A stretch of DNA of 64,000 nt, from assembly GCF_003289625.1 (NCBI RefSeq), contig NZ_QMBN01000003.1, positions 1-64,000 of the forward strand, read 5' to 3'. The notes beneath the pieces were generated by a model. It was not told the origin of the DNA. It did no database searches and saw only the letters and a program-made list of their open reading frames with translations. Of the stretch, positions 26,647-35,691 are shown piece after piece. Positions within the stretch are counted from its first letter, which is position 1, and every line of letters starts with the position of its first letter. The stretch comes from Microbacterium sp. SMR1. Its GTDB lineage: Bacteria; Actinomycetota; Actinomycetes; Actinomycetales; Microbacteriaceae. The translations under genes and the position numbers were made by a program.

Positions 26647-26990
26647 GGGAGCCCTCCTCATGTGGACGCGCGCACATCCGTGGCATCGTCACGAAGACGA
26701 CGGCACGGAGAACATCGCGAAGCCTGCTGGCGCGTCGCACCGCGGCTCGTCCGCTCAGGAGTCGATTCGGTCGACGAGCGGGCCGGCAGCGGGCACGGCG
26801 CTGATGATCTCGCGATGGCAACTATCACCGCTCATTGAGCACCTCACCTCACTTCCTTTTTCTCGCAGGTCGACGACGGGCAGATGAGGATCTGCCGTCG
26901 ATCACGGGCCGGGCGGCGGCACATCGGATGCCGCGGGCCGAACCCCGCCGACCATGCTACGCCTCGCACCTGAACGAACCCGACCATCGC
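26647..26990 (-). promoter_or_regulatory. structured mgtE leader, possible Mg-responsive element
   Basis: About 340 bases with no full-length gene. On the minus strand it contains GGAAGTGAGGTGAGGTGCTC, loosely like the 5' block of an M-box riboswitch, a hairpin GCTCGTC/GACGAGC after a short leader ORF, and a strong stem CCGTG.CGTCGTC / GACGATG.CACGG close to the mgtE RBS. Mg-dependent control of mgtE by either a riboswitch or a leader peptide is plausible, but the M-box match is weak. Confidence 0.4.
26755..26835 (-). CDS. possible 26-residue leader peptide of mgtE
   Basis: An ATG at 26835, preceded by AGGTGAGGTG, opens a 26-codon frame that begins MSGDSCHREII and ends PLVDRIDS, with two Pro and several acidic residues. 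It ends where the GCTCGTC/GACGAGC stem forms. Position and composition recall translation-sensing leaders of Mg transporters in other bacteria, but this is inference. Confidence 0.4.
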   Translation of the reverse strand: MSGDSCHREIISAVPAAGPLVDRIDS

Positions 26991-27014
26991 CGGAGAACCC
27001 CCTCCGGTCTCGCG

Positions 27015-28661
27015 TCACGAGAGCGTCAGGCGGGCCCGTGGCTCCTCGGGCGGCACAGCGGCCAGGAGTCGCCGGGTGTACTCGTCCGACGGCTCGGCGA
27101 AGATGCGCCGGGCAGGGGCCGACTCGACGACCTTGCCGTCCCGCAGCACGACAACATCGTGACTCATCTGCTGCACGATCGCGAGGTCGTGGGCGATGAA
27201 GAGGTACGTCAGTCCCAGCTCGCTCTGCAGGTCGCGCAAAAGGTCGAGCACGTGCGCCTGCACAGACACGTCGAGCGACGCCGTCGCCTCGTCGAGGATC
27301 ATCAGCTCCGGTTCGAGGGCGAGGGCGCGAGCGATCGAGATGCGCTGACGCTGCCCGCCCGACAGCTCGTGCGGGAACCGGGTAGCGAACGCCGCGGGAA
27401 GACCGACCATGTCGAGCAGTTCTGCGGTGCGCCGCTCTCGCGCGGCGGCGGTCGGCCCGCCGAGCCGGTGCACGGTGAGCGGCTCGATGATGGCGTCGCC
27501 GACGCTCCGCCGAGGGTCGAGCGAGGCGAACGGGTCTTGGAAGACCATGGAGATCCGCCGGCGGTCGCGCCGCCCGGAGCGCAGCACGTCGCGTCCGGCG
27601 AGCGTCGCGGTGCCCGAGTCGGGTCGCACGAGACCCGTCAGCGCATTCGCGATCGTCGATTTGCCCGACCCCGACTCGCCCACGAGAGCCGTCGTGCAGC
27701 CGCGCCGCACCGAGAACGACACCCCGTCGACGGCGTGGATGGTACGGCGTCCGGTGGGAGTCGGAATCGTGAACGACACATCGAGATCTGTCACCTCGAG
27801 AAGGGACTCGGATGCCGCGGGCTCGGGCGGACCGGCATCGGCCACGATGCGCGGCCGCGCGCGGAGCAGCTCGCGCGTGTAGTCGTCTTCAGGGGCGGCG
27901 TAGACGTCTTCGACGGGTCGGTGCTCGCGGGTCCGTCCCTCGCGCAGCACAAGGACGTCGTCGGCCACTTGCCCGATGACGCCGAGGTCGTGGCTGATCC
28001 ACACCACGGCGGTACCGCGCTCGTTCTGGAGCTCGCGCACGAGGTCGATGATCTGGGCCTGGGTGGTGACGTCGAGGGCGGTCGTCGGCTCGTCGGCGAT
28101 CAGGAGCGCCGGATCGCAGGCGAGCGCGATCGCGATCATCGCGCGCTGACGCTGCCCACCGGAGAACTGGTGCGGGTAGGCGTCGACACGCTCGTCGGGT
28201 CGGGGCAGGCCGACGGCGTCGAGCAGGTCGATCGCACGCGTGCGCGCCGCGCGGCGTGACAGACGGCGATGGGTCTCGAGCGACTCGGTGATCTGCCGAC
28301 CCACGGTCAGGAACGGGTTGAGCGACGTCGACGGGTCCTGGAAGACGAAACCGACGCGGTCGCCATGCACGCTGCGCAGCGTGCGCTCGGATGCGCCGAC
28401 CAGCTCCACGCCCGCGGCATCGATGCTGCCGTCGTCGTTCCGGCGGCGCAGCACGCTCGATCCGCTGACGCGGGCCCCCGGGGCGTCGATGAGTCCGGTC
28501 GCTGCCAGCACCGACATCGTCTTGCCCGACCCCGACTCGCCCACGATGCCGAGCGTCTGGCCGGCGATGACGTCGAAGCCGAGGCCGTGAACGATCTCCT
28601 TCGTTCCGATGGCCACGCGCAGATCGCGCACCGAGAGCACCGGGTGAGCAGCGGCGGTCAT
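27015..28661 (-). CDS. dual-domain peptide-type ABC ATPase (DppD-DppF fusion)
   Basis: A 548-residue protein containing two complete ATP-binding cassettes. The first has Walker A GESGSGKT (41-48), SGGQRQR and LIADEP; the second, from about residue 275, has GESGSGKS, SGGQRQR and LILDEATASLD. One gene therefore supplies both ATPases of a peptide or nickel-type importer. The ATG at 28661 overlaps the permease stop by 4 bases. It is the last gene of a four-gene minus-strand operon and is followed by a small hairpin CCGGAG/CTCCGG. Confidence 0.93.
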   Translation of the reverse strand: MTAAAHPVLSVRDLRVAIGTKEIVHGLGFDVIAGQTLGIVGESGSGKTMSVLAATGLIDAPGARVSGSSVLRRRNDDGSIDAAGVELVGASERTLRSVHGDRVGFVFQDPSTSLNPFLTVGRQITESLETHRRLSRRAARTRAIDLLDAVGLPRPDERVDAYPHQFSGGQRQRAMIAIALACDPALLIADEPTTALDVTTQAQIIDLVRELQNERGTAVVWISHDLGVIGQVADDVLVLREGRTREHRPVEDVYAAPEDDYTRELLRARPRIVADAGPPEPAASESLLEVTDLDVSFTIPTPTGRRTIHAVDGVSFSVRRGCTTALVGESGSGKSTIANALTGLVRPDSGTATLAGRDVLRSGRRDRRRISMVFQDPFASLDPRRSVGDAIIEPLTVHRLGGPTAAARERRTAELLDMVGLPAAFATRFPHELSGGQRQRISIARALALEPELMILDEATASLDVSVQAHVLDLLRDLQSELGLTYLFIAHDLAIVQQMSHDVVVLRDGKVVESAPARRIFAEPSDEYTRRLLAAVPPEEPRARLTLS

Positions 28662-29575
28662 CGCGCCCTCCTCGCTTCGATCAGGGTCCGCTGACGCGGA
28701 TCGAGGATGTCGCGCAGGCCGTCGCCCACGAGGTTGAAGGCGAGCGCCGTGACGAAGATCGCGGCCCCCGGGAAGACGCTCATCCACCAGGCCTGGCCGA
28801 GGAAGCCCTGCGCGGTGAACAGCATCCCTCCCCACGATGGCGCCGGAGGCTGCACCCCGAGCCCGAGGAACGACAGCGCCGCCTCGGAGAGGATCGCGAA
28901 GGCGAGCGACAGCGACGTCTGAACGACGACGGGACCGGCGATGTTCGGAAGCACATGGCGGGTGAGGATCCACCACCCGGGCGTCCCCATCGTCTGCGAC
29001 ACCTGGACGAACGCAGAGGTGCGCACCGACAGCGCGCTGGCTCGGGCCACCCGCGCGAAGATCGGGGTGTAGACGATGCCGATCGCGATCGTCGTCGTCA
29101 CCTGGCCCGGCTGGAAGATCGCGACGATCGCGAGCGCGAGCAGCAGCACCGGGAACGCGAACATCACGTCGACGACCCGCATGAGGGCGGCATCCACCCA
29201 CCCGCCGCGGTAACCCGCGACGGCGCCTATCGCGAGGCCGAGGACGAGGGCGAACAGCACGGCGACCACCGCGATCGTGAGCGAGGTCGACCCCGCCACG
29301 AGCACGCGCGAGAGGACGTCGCGACCGAGTTCATCGGTGCCGAACCAGTGGTCGGGGCCGGGGGGCTGCAACGCGCGCGAGACGTCGATGTCGTTGATGC
29401 CGAAGGGGGCGATCCAGCCCGACAGCACCGAGAGCAGCACGATGGCGAACAGGCCGGCACCACTGACCACCGTCGTCGGGTTGGACAGCAACAGACGCCA
29501 GGCGGGCGTGCGGCCGCGGTCGGCGACGGCGGGTGCCGTGGCGGGCTCGGGGGTGGCGGAGGCATCGATGGTCAT
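28658..29575 (-). CDS. peptide-type ABC permease (DppC-like)
   Basis: A 305-residue membrane permease with an Ala/Pro-rich cytoplasmic N-terminus, the DppC hallmark WFGTDELGRDVLSRVLVAG after the first helix, and the EAA loop SEAALSFLGLGVQPPAPSWG near the C-terminus. It overlaps both neighbours by 4 bases, so binding of the operon subunits is likely coupled to translation. The substrate is unknown. Confidence 0.92.
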   Translation of the reverse strand: MTIDASATPEPATAPAVADRGRTPAWRLLLSNPTTVVSGAGLFAIVLLSVLSGWIAPFGINDIDVSRALQPPGPDHWFGTDELGRDVLSRVLVAGSTSLTIAVVAVLFALVLGLAIGAVAGYRGGWVDAALMRVVDVMFAFPVLLLALAIVAIFQPGQVTTTIAIGIVYTPIFARVARASALSVRTSAFVQVSQTMGTPGWWILTRHVLPNIAGPVVVQTSLSLAFAILSEAALSFLGLGVQPPAPSWGGMLFTAQGFLGQAWWMSVFPGAAIFVTALAFNLVGDGLRDILDPRQRTLIEARRAR

Positions 29576-30537
29576 GAGACTCGGATCCTCGGGTCAGCGA
29601 TCGCGTAGAGCACGTCCACGATGAGGTTGACGGCGATGAACATCACGGCCACCAGCAGGACGGCTCCCTGGATGAGCGGATAGTCGCGGGCAGCCACGGC
29701 TTCGAAGACGAGACGTCCGAGACCCGGCCAGGCGAAGACGACTTCGACCACGACGACTCCGCCGAGGATCGTCGCGAGCTGGATACCGGCGATCGTCAGA
29801 ACCGGCACCAGGGCTCCGCGCACGATATGCCGGAATGTCACGACCCGGCGCGGAAGCCCCTTCGACACCGCGGTGCGGACGTATCCTGCCGACGCCACGT
29901 CGATGACGGCCGCTCGGATGTAGCGGGTCATGATCGCCCCCGCGACCAGGCCGACGGTGAGCCCCGGCAGGAACACCTGTCGCAGCCATCCGCCGGGATC
30001 CGTTCCGAAGGCGACGTAGCCGCTCGCCGGCAGCCAGCCGAGCGTCACGGAGAACAGCGAGATGAGCAGCATCCCGAGCCAGAAGTCCGGGATCGAGACG
30101 CCGAATTGACTGGTGAGCCGCACGATGACATCACTCACGCGTCCTTCGCGCAGCGCCGAGTGGATTCCCGCGGGGACGGCCAGGACGAGGGCGATGACGA
30201 GACCCACCAGAGCCAGCGAGACCGTCGCGGGCAGGCGGTCGAGCAGCGTTACGGTCACCGGCTGCCCGTTGCGGAAGCTCACCCCGAGGTCACCCGTGAC
30301 GGCGCTGCCGAGGTAGCCGAAGAACTGTTCCCACAGGGGGCGATCGAGGCCGGATGCCGCGCGCAGGGCCTCGTAGGCCTCGGGCGTGTACCGCGTGCCG
30401 AGGGCCAGGCGCACCGGGTCGCCCGGCACGAGCTGGATGAGGGCGAAGACGACGACGGCGACCCCGAGCAGCACGAGCGCCGACGAGAGCAGGCGCACGC
30501 CGAGGAACCGGGCGATACGCGCGGGGCTGATTCTCAT
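29572..30537 (-). CDS. peptide-type ABC permease (DppB-like)
   Basis: A 321-residue membrane permease with FLGVRLLSSALVLLGVAVVV as first helix, the periplasmic segment SGLDRPLWEQFFGYLGSAV and the EAA loop VEVVFAWPGLGRLVFEAV. The ATG at 30537 is chosen because it directly precedes the basic stretch and TM1; an upstream open frame crosses the intergenic gap. It lies 43 bases after the binding-protein gene. Confidence 0.91.
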   Translation of the reverse strand: MRISPARIARFLGVRLLSSALVLLGVAVVVFALIQLVPGDPVRLALGTRYTPEAYEALRAASGLDRPLWEQFFGYLGSAVTGDLGVSFRNGQPVTVTLLDRLPATVSLALVGLVIALVLAVPAGIHSALREGRVSDVIVRLTSQFGVSIPDFWLGMLLISLFSVTLGWLPASGYVAFGTDPGGWLRQVFLPGLTVGLVAGAIMTRYIRAAVIDVASAGYVRTAVSKGLPRRVVTFRHIVRGALVPVLTIAGIQLATILGGVVVVEVVFAWPGLGRLVFEAVAARDYPLIQGAVLLVAVMFIAVNLIVDVLYAIADPRIRVS

Positions 30538-30580
30538 GAGGCCTCCTCTCGGACGGACCGTGCTGCTCGAGGTCGTCACC

Positions 30581-32107
30581 TCAGTCGCCGATCGATGCGT
30601 CGTCGAACCGGATGGCGCGGTCGGCACGCGTCTCGTAGCCCGAGACCTGCGGCGACCACACCTGGATGACCGACGGGTTGTAGAGGTAGATGTAGCTGGC
30701 CTCGTCGGCGATGATCGTCGCGGCCTGGGCGTAGAGGCCCTTGCGCGCGTCCTGGTCGACCTCGACGCGAGCGGCGTCGAGCAGTCCGTCGACCTCGCTG
30801 TTGGAGTACTTCTGCGCGTTGCTGGCCCCGTCGGTGTGGTGCTGCGAATAGTAGAAGTCGTCGGGGTCGATGTTGCCGAGCCAGCCCATCATGAGCATGT
30901 CGAAGTTTCCGGAGTTCTGCTCGTCGAGCCAGGTGGAGAAGTCGGGCTGGCGGATCTGCACGTCGATGCCGAGCGGCTCGAGGTTCGCGGCGATGATCTG
31001 CGCGGCCGTGACGGTCTCGGGATAGTCCGACGTCGCGAGCAGGTCGAGCGTTCCGCCGGTGAAGCCGGCCTCGTCGAGCAGCCCGCGAGCGGTGTCGAGG
31101 TCGGTCGAGTACCGGTCGTAGGAGGTGTACCAGACGCTCTGCTCGGGGATCGCGAGCTGGTTCTGCGCGGCGGTTCCGTAGCTGACCGCCTGGACGATCG
31201 CGTCCCGATCGATCGCATACGCGATCGCCTGCCGCACCCGCACGTCGCTCCACGGTCCCCGCGCTTCATTCAGGGCCAGGTACCAGTAGTCGCTCGAGGG
31301 GGTGAGGCCGAGCTGCACGGCGTCGTCGCCCTGCAGGTCGGAGACCTGCTGCGTCGGGACGACATCGGTCCATTGGATGTCTCCGGCGCGAAGTGCGGCG
31401 AGAGCCGTGGCCGGCTCCGAGATGAAGCGGAACTCGACACCGCCGAGCTCGGGTGCACCACCCCAGTAGTCCTCGTTGGCGGCGAGTTCGATGCGGTCGC
31501 CGGCCGTGTAGCTCGCGACCGAGAAAGGCCCGGTGCCGATCGGCGCGGTGGTGATGTCGCCCGACTCGACGTTCTCCTTCTTCACGATCGCCATGCCCTT
31601 GAAGCCGCCGAGGTTGCTCAGCAGGTTCGGCGTGGGCTGCGAGACGGTGATGACGACGGTGACGTCGTCGGGAGCGGTGACGTCGGTGACCGCGCTGAAC
31701 TTCCACGCGTTGGCGAGTTCTTCGTCGATGATGCGGTCGTAGGAGTAGACGACATCCGCACTCGTGAAGTCGGAGCCGTCGTGGAAGGTGACGCCGTCGC
31801 GCAGATCGAAGGTCCATGTCAGCTGGTCATCGCTGACTTCCCAGCTCTCGGCGAGGGCGGGCTGCATCTCGAGATTCTCGTCGGGGGCGACGAGTGTGTC
31901 GAAGACGTTCTCGAGCACCTCGAACGCGAAGTACGAGCTCGTGCGATGGGGGTCGAGCTGGTCGGGTTCACCGCCGATGGCCGCGACGAGGACGTCGCCT
32001 TCGACGCCGGCGGCGCCGTCGATATCGACGCCTTCGCCCGCGGAGCAACCGGCCAGGGTGAGCGCCGCGACGAGGGTCACGGCGCCGAATGCGGTGCGCT
32101 TGTTCAT
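30581..32107 (-). CDS. ABC transporter substrate-binding lipoprotein (SBP family 5)
   Basis: A 508-residue receptor with signal peptide and lipobox LAGC (Cys21). Family-5 features are the LDPHRTSSYFAFEVLENVFD strand, the signature region LRDGVTFHDGSDFTSADVVYS and the WYLALNEARGPWSDVRVRQA motif. It heads the second peptide-type importer operon and is divergent from a DUF1028 gene. A palindromic operator candidate lies in the shared promoter region. Confidence 0.92.
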   Translation of the reverse strand: MNKRTAFGAVTLVAALTLAGCSAGEGVDIDGAAGVEGDVLVAAIGGEPDQLDPHRTSSYFAFEVLENVFDTLVAPDENLEMQPALAESWEVSDDQLTWTFDLRDGVTFHDGSDFTSADVVYSYDRIIDEELANAWKFSAVTDVTAPDDVTVVITVSQPTPNLLSNLGGFKGMAIVKKENVESGDITTAPIGTGPFSVASYTAGDRIELAANEDYWGGAPELGGVEFRFISEPATALAALRAGDIQWTDVVPTQQVSDLQGDDAVQLGLTPSSDYWYLALNEARGPWSDVRVRQAIAYAIDRDAIVQAVSYGTAAQNQLAIPEQSVWYTSYDRYSTDLDTARGLLDEAGFTGGTLDLLATSDYPETVTAAQIIAANLEPLGIDVQIRQPDFSTWLDEQNSGNFDMLMMGWLGNIDPDDFYYSQHHTDGASNAQKYSNSEVDGLLDAARVEVDQDARKGLYAQAATIIADEASYIYLYNPSVIQVWSPQVSGYETRADRAIRFDDASIGD

Positions 32108-32136
32108 GGTCTGCCTATCGGGTCATCGGTCGGGGC

Positions 32137-32166
32137 ATCATCGCTGGTGCATCATTTTGATGATGA
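32137..32166. promoter_or_regulatory. GCATCAT repeats and palindrome in divergent promoter region
   Basis: GCATCAT occurs at 32137-32143 and 32150-32156; the second copy forms the palindrome CATCAT-tttg-ATGATG (32151-32166). The site lies between the divergent binding-protein and DUF1028 genes and is a candidate target for the nearby XRE-cupin regulator. Confidence 0.45.
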
Positions 32167-32257
32167 TTCGATCAGTATGTGCCACCATGAGGGAGGGCGA
32201 CAAGCGCACGCCCAACTCGAAACAGAATCTTCACAATCGCCCCGCGAGAGGAATCGC

Positions 32258-32926
32258 ATGACCTTCACCGTCCTGGCACGCGATGGTCGTACGGACCTGA
32301 TCGGCGCTGCCACGGCGAGCAAGTCGCTCGCCGTGGGCAACGCCGTCATCGATGTGCGGCGGGGTGTCGGCGCGGCGGCGAGCCAGGCATGGACCAATCG
32401 GGCGCTGCGGGGCCGACTTCTCGACGCGGTCGCGTCGGGATCCGCAGCGGATGCCGTCGCACTCATCCCCCGCTGGGACGACGAGCCGGCACTGCGCCAG
32501 GCCGCCGTCCTGCCGGCGGCGGGCGCGGGGGCAGCGCACACGGGTGCGGACACGTCGCCGTGGAGCGGCCACCTCGTCGAGAGTGACCTGATCGTCGCCG
32601 GCAACCTGCTGACGGGCGAAGACGTGCTCGGCGCCATGCGAGACGCATGGCTGGCTGGCGACGAAGACCCGACGATCACGCCCGCCCCCGATGCGGCCGC
32701 TTTCGCTGCGCGCCTCGTCGCCGTCCTCGCGGCGGGTGAAGCGCAGGGCGGCGATCGCCGGGGACGCCAGAGCGCCGCGGTCATGGTGACGTCGTCGGGT
32801 GTCGCCGGCGACGCGTGGGTCGACCTCCGGGTCGACGACCACGACGACCCGCTCGCGGAACTCCGCCGGCTCGTGGAGCTGCGCGCGAGCGATCTGCGCC
32901 TGGATCTCAGCGCTCGAAAGGCGTGA
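32258..32926 (+). CDS. DUF1028 family protein
   Basis: A 222-residue protein of the DUF1028 family, an Ntn-hydrolase-like fold. The N-terminus reads TFTVLARDG...GAATASKSLAVGNAV, then GVGAAASQAWTN and the central SGHLVESDLIVAGNLLTGEDVL block, all typical. Its reaction is unproven; members are often encoded with peptide or ureide importers and amidohydrolases. AGAGGAAT precedes the ATG at 32258. It is divergent from the importer operon and overlaps the XRE gene tail to tail by 20 bases. Confidence 0.85.
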   Translation: MTFTVLARDGRTDLIGAATASKSLAVGNAVIDVRRGVGAAASQAWTNRALRGRLLDAVASGSAADAVALIPRWDDEPALRQAAVLPAAGAGAAHTGADTSPWSGHLVESDLIVAGNLLTGEDVLGAMRDAWLAGDEDPTITPAPDAAAFAARLVAVLAAGEAQGGDRRGRQSAAVMVTSSGVAGDAWVDLRVDDHDDPLAELRRLVELRASDLRLDLSARKA

Positions 32927-33509
32927 CGGCGCCGAGCACGACCGTGACGTCGTCGTGGCCGTTGGCCCACCAGTGCGCCTCGGAGCAGCCGTAGGTCACC
33001 GTGTCGCCGGTTTCGAGCCGCACGCGACGCTCGCCCTGCGCGACGATGAGCACCCCGCGCTCGACCGTGACGGTCTCGGTGCCGATGTGGCGGAACGGAC
33101 GGCTTTCATTGCTGAATCCGACCGGTAGGGTCGACCGGATCAGCTGGAGCATCGATTCGCCCCGCGGCGTCAGCAGCTCGCGGACCGACTGCTGATCGGC
33201 GGGGATATCGGCGATCGGCGGCATCCGGTGCCCCTGGCCGGCGGCCACGACGGCGAGCTCCCCCGCCGGCTCGTCGAGCAACTGGCCGACCGGCACACCG
33301 AGGGCACCCGCGAGTCGATGGATCGACTGGAGCGACGGATTGCCCATTCCGCGCTCGAGCTGGCTGACGAGCCCGAAGCTCACTCCCGCCTTCTCCGCAA
33401 GGGCGTGCACGCTCAGCCCGAGGCGCTTACGCGAGTCACGGACGGTCGCGCCGAGAGCGCGCACCACTTGGGCTTCGTCGGTCTCGGGAGGGCGCGTCAC
33501 GCCTGTCAC
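32907..33509 (-). CDS. XRE-family regulator with C-terminal cupin domain
   Basis: A 200-residue regulator with a helix-turn-helix (about 22-76: LGLSVHALAEKAGVSFGLVS then LERGMGNPSLQSIHRLAGAL) and a cupin sensor domain (about 125-195: VTVERGVLIVAQGERRVRLE then GDTVTYGCSEAHWWAN). Such proteins control small-molecule catabolism and uptake. Its 3' end overlaps that of the DUF1028 gene by 20 bases. It probably governs the adjacent importer and DUF1028 genes. The start is GTG. Confidence 0.9.
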   Translation of the reverse strand: MTGVTRPPETDEAQVVRALGATVRDSRKRLGLSVHALAEKAGVSFGLVSQLERGMGNPSLQSIHRLAGALGVPVGQLLDEPAGELAVVAAGQGHRMPPIADIPADQQSVRELLTPRGESMLQLIRSTLPVGFSNESRPFRHIGTETVTVERGVLIVAQGERRVRLETGDTVTYGCSEAHWWANGHDDVTVVLGAVTPFER

Positions 33510-33554
33510 CCTACCGGCGACGACACCATGCGCCGGGGTGCATCACGACGACAG

Positions 33555-33580
33555 GGCGCCCGACCGTGCGGTCGGGCGCC
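33555..33580. terminator. hairpin terminator after the FMN reductase gene side
   Basis: Perfect 11-bp stem GGCGCCCGACC/GGTCGGGCGCC with a GTGC loop lies between the FMN reductase stop and the XRE gene start, both on the minus strand. Confidence 0.7.
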
Positions 33581-33601
33581 GTGTCGAGAGGGGTCTGCTG
33601 A

Positions 33602-34168
33602 TCAGCTGGCGGCAGCGAGGTTCTTCGCGACGTGCGCGTGCACGGCCTTCAGCCACGAGAGCAGGAACTCGGACGTCGACTCGTTGGTGACGGTGCCGTC
33701 GTCGTCGATCAGCCCCTCGGTGAGCTGCAGGTAGCCCTCGGGCTGCGAGAGCTCGGGCGACGCGAGGAACGAGAGGATCGAGCGCAGGTGCTGCTGCGCG
33801 ACGGCGGTGCCCACCGCACCGATGGAGATGCCGATGACAGCGGACGGCTTGCCGGCGAAGCTGTTGTCGCCCCACGGACGGCTCGCGGTGTCGAGCGCGT
33901 TCTTGAGGACGCCGGGCACCGAGCGGTTGTACTCGGGGGTGACGATGATGACGCCGTCGGCCTTCTCGACCGCAGCCTTGAACTCGGCAGCCTCGGCGGG
34001 AATCGACGCGTCGTTGTCAGCCGAGTAGAAGGGCAGCGGTGCGATCGGGATCTCGGTGAGCTCGAGCCCGGCCTGCGGGGCCAGCTTGGTGAGCGCCTTC
34101 GCCAGACGACGGTTGATCGAGGTCGACGAGATGCTGCCGACGATGACGCCGACGTTGTAGGTGGTCAT
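33602..34168 (-). CDS. NADPH-dependent FMN reductase family protein
   Basis: A 188-residue flavodoxin-fold reductase. The FMN phosphate loop VGVIVGSISSTSINRRLAKA (residues 6-25) and the family signature PEYNRSVPGVLKNALD (about 78-93) are clear; SRPWGDNSFAGKPSAVIGIS follows. Members reduce quinones, chromate or azo compounds with NAD(P)H. The ATG at 34168 begins the first strand. It is a single-gene unit ending in a hairpin. Confidence 0.91.
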   Translation of the reverse strand: MTTYNVGVIVGSISSTSINRRLAKALTKLAPQAGLELTEIPIAPLPFYSADNDASIPAEAAEFKAAVEKADGVIIVTPEYNRSVPGVLKNALDTASRPWGDNSFAGKPSAVIGISIGAVGTAVAQQHLRSILSFLASPELSQPEGYLQLTEGLIDDDGTVTNESTSEFLLSWLKAVHAHVAKNLAAAS

Positions 34169-34270
34169 GGACGAAACCTCCCGGGGGATCGATTCAGTTG
34201 CATGCATTCTACGCCCCCTCGCCGACCGGCTCGCGACGCGCACGGCTGCCGCCGTACGCGCCCGGATCCG

Positions 34271-35626
34271 TCAGAGCGAGAACGGCACGACGAGCGCAGC
34301 CCAGGCGAGGAACGGCCCGATCAGCACGATGACCCCGGAGTACCGCAGAATCCGCTGGTAGAACGCGGGCGGGTCGACGTTCTGGGCGTTCGCGAGGACG
34401 AGCGCGCCATTGGTCGAGAACGGTGAGACGTCGACGACCTTCGCGGCGATCGCGACCGCAGAGATCGCCATCCCGCCGGCGACGGGGCTGTCCTGGATGA
34501 GCGGCAGGAGCATCGGGATCGAGATCGCGATGACCGCCGTCGACGAGGCGAACGCCGAGACGACACCGGCCATGACGCAGAGCACGAGCACACCGATGAG
34601 GGGCGAACCGAGGCTGCCGATCCCGTTCGCGACCCACTCGATCGCGCCGGCTTCTTCGACGATGCTGATGTAGGTGATCATCCCGGCGACGAGGAGGATG
34701 GTCGACCAGCTGATGCCCTCGACCGCCGCGGTGAGGTGCTTCTTTTCGATGAAGGCGATCAGGGTGCCGGCGACGAGCGCGAGGATGCCGATGTCGAGGT
34801 GGAACACCATGGCCCCGACGGCCAGCCCCAGCAGGGCGAGCAGCGTCAGAACCTGAGCCGGCGTCGTCCGCACGCGAGGGGTCTGGAGGGTCTGCGTGAG
34901 AGTGAGGACCGAGCCCTGCTCAGCGCCGCCGACGGAGATGTTCCCCGTTGCGGGCACGCGGGGTCCGGGCACCGCGCCGCCATCACCGGTGCTGCTGTCC
35001 GCAGCGCCCGGGTACGCTCCCCCGCGAAGCCGGTTCTTCCACGAGAAGAACAGCTGTGTCAGGATCGCGATCAGCGTCGAGTAGACGAACGCCGTCACGA
35101 AAAGCACCATGGGCGAGAAGCCCGGGGTGTCGCCCACCATGCCGCTGACGAGCAGACCGAGCACCGAGATCGGCGAGAGCGAACCCGCCAGCGCTCCGTA
35201 TACGACGGTCATTCCCACCGGTAGGGGGTCTAGGCCGTGCTTGGCGGCGAAGCTGAGCGCGACGGGGGCAACGAGGGCGACGGCGGCCGGCGGGAACGTG
35301 CCCATGGCCGTGAGGATCGCGGCGACCCCGAACAGCACCCACGGCACCAGCGCCGTCCGGCCCCGCACGAGGCGGACGCCGCGGTCGACGATGAGGTCGA
35401 CGGTGCCGTTGAGCTTCGCGACGGCGAACAGATAGGTGACGCCGACGATCGTGAGGAAGAGGTCGGCGGGGAAGCCCGCGAGCATCTGCTTCTCGTCGAG
35501 GCCGAGCACGAGCGTTCCGACGAGGAAGGTGCCGATGAATCCGAGGATGCCGATGTTGATCGGCCGCACGGTGGCGATGATGACCATCGCGAACAACGCG
35601 AGTATCGAGATGAGTTCTGGTGACAT
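34271..35626 (-). CDS. SLC13/MatC-type dicarboxylate carrier
   Basis: A 451-residue membrane carrier of the ion-transporter superfamily. It has repeated halves with re-entrant-loop motifs (TAMGTFPPAAVALVAPVALS, ASSTAVIAISIPMLLPL) separated by a Pro/Gly-rich cytoplasmic linker of about 50 residues (about 195-245). The N-terminal part resembles MatC dicarboxylate carriers. It lies 65 bases downstream of a PrpF-type isomerase gene on the same strand, so it probably imports the acid that PrpF acts on, such as a tri- or dicarboxylate. Confidence 0.86.
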   Translation of the reverse strand: MSPELISILALFAMVIIATVRPINIGILGFIGTFLVGTLVLGLDEKQMLAGFPADLFLTIVGVTYLFAVAKLNGTVDLIVDRGVRLVRGRTALVPWVLFGVAAILTAMGTFPPAAVALVAPVALSFAAKHGLDPLPVGMTVVYGALAGSLSPISVLGLLVSGMVGDTPGFSPMVLFVTAFVYSTLIAILTQLFFSWKNRLRGGAYPGAADSSTGDGGAVPGPRVPATGNISVGGAEQGSVLTLTQTLQTPRVRTTPAQVLTLLALLGLAVGAMVFHLDIGILALVAGTLIAFIEKKHLTAAVEGISWSTILLVAGMITYISIVEEAGAIEWVANGIGSLGSPLIGVLVLCVMAGVVSAFASSTAVIAISIPMLLPLIQDSPVAGGMAISAVAIAAKVVDVSPFSTNGALVLANAQNVDPPAFYQRILRYSGVIVLIGPFLAWAALVVPFSL

Positions 35627-35691
35627 CGTTGTCTCCCAACGGGGGTTGGCGGCAGCCGGCTGCGCCTCGGCGAGGCCGGCCGCCTATCTGA

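Noticed and set aside
30386..32926. 846-codon plus-strand frame across the binding-protein and DUF1028 genes
   Set aside because: Only its end (32258-32926) is a real gene; the rest is antisense to the lipoprotein gene and has no coding features.
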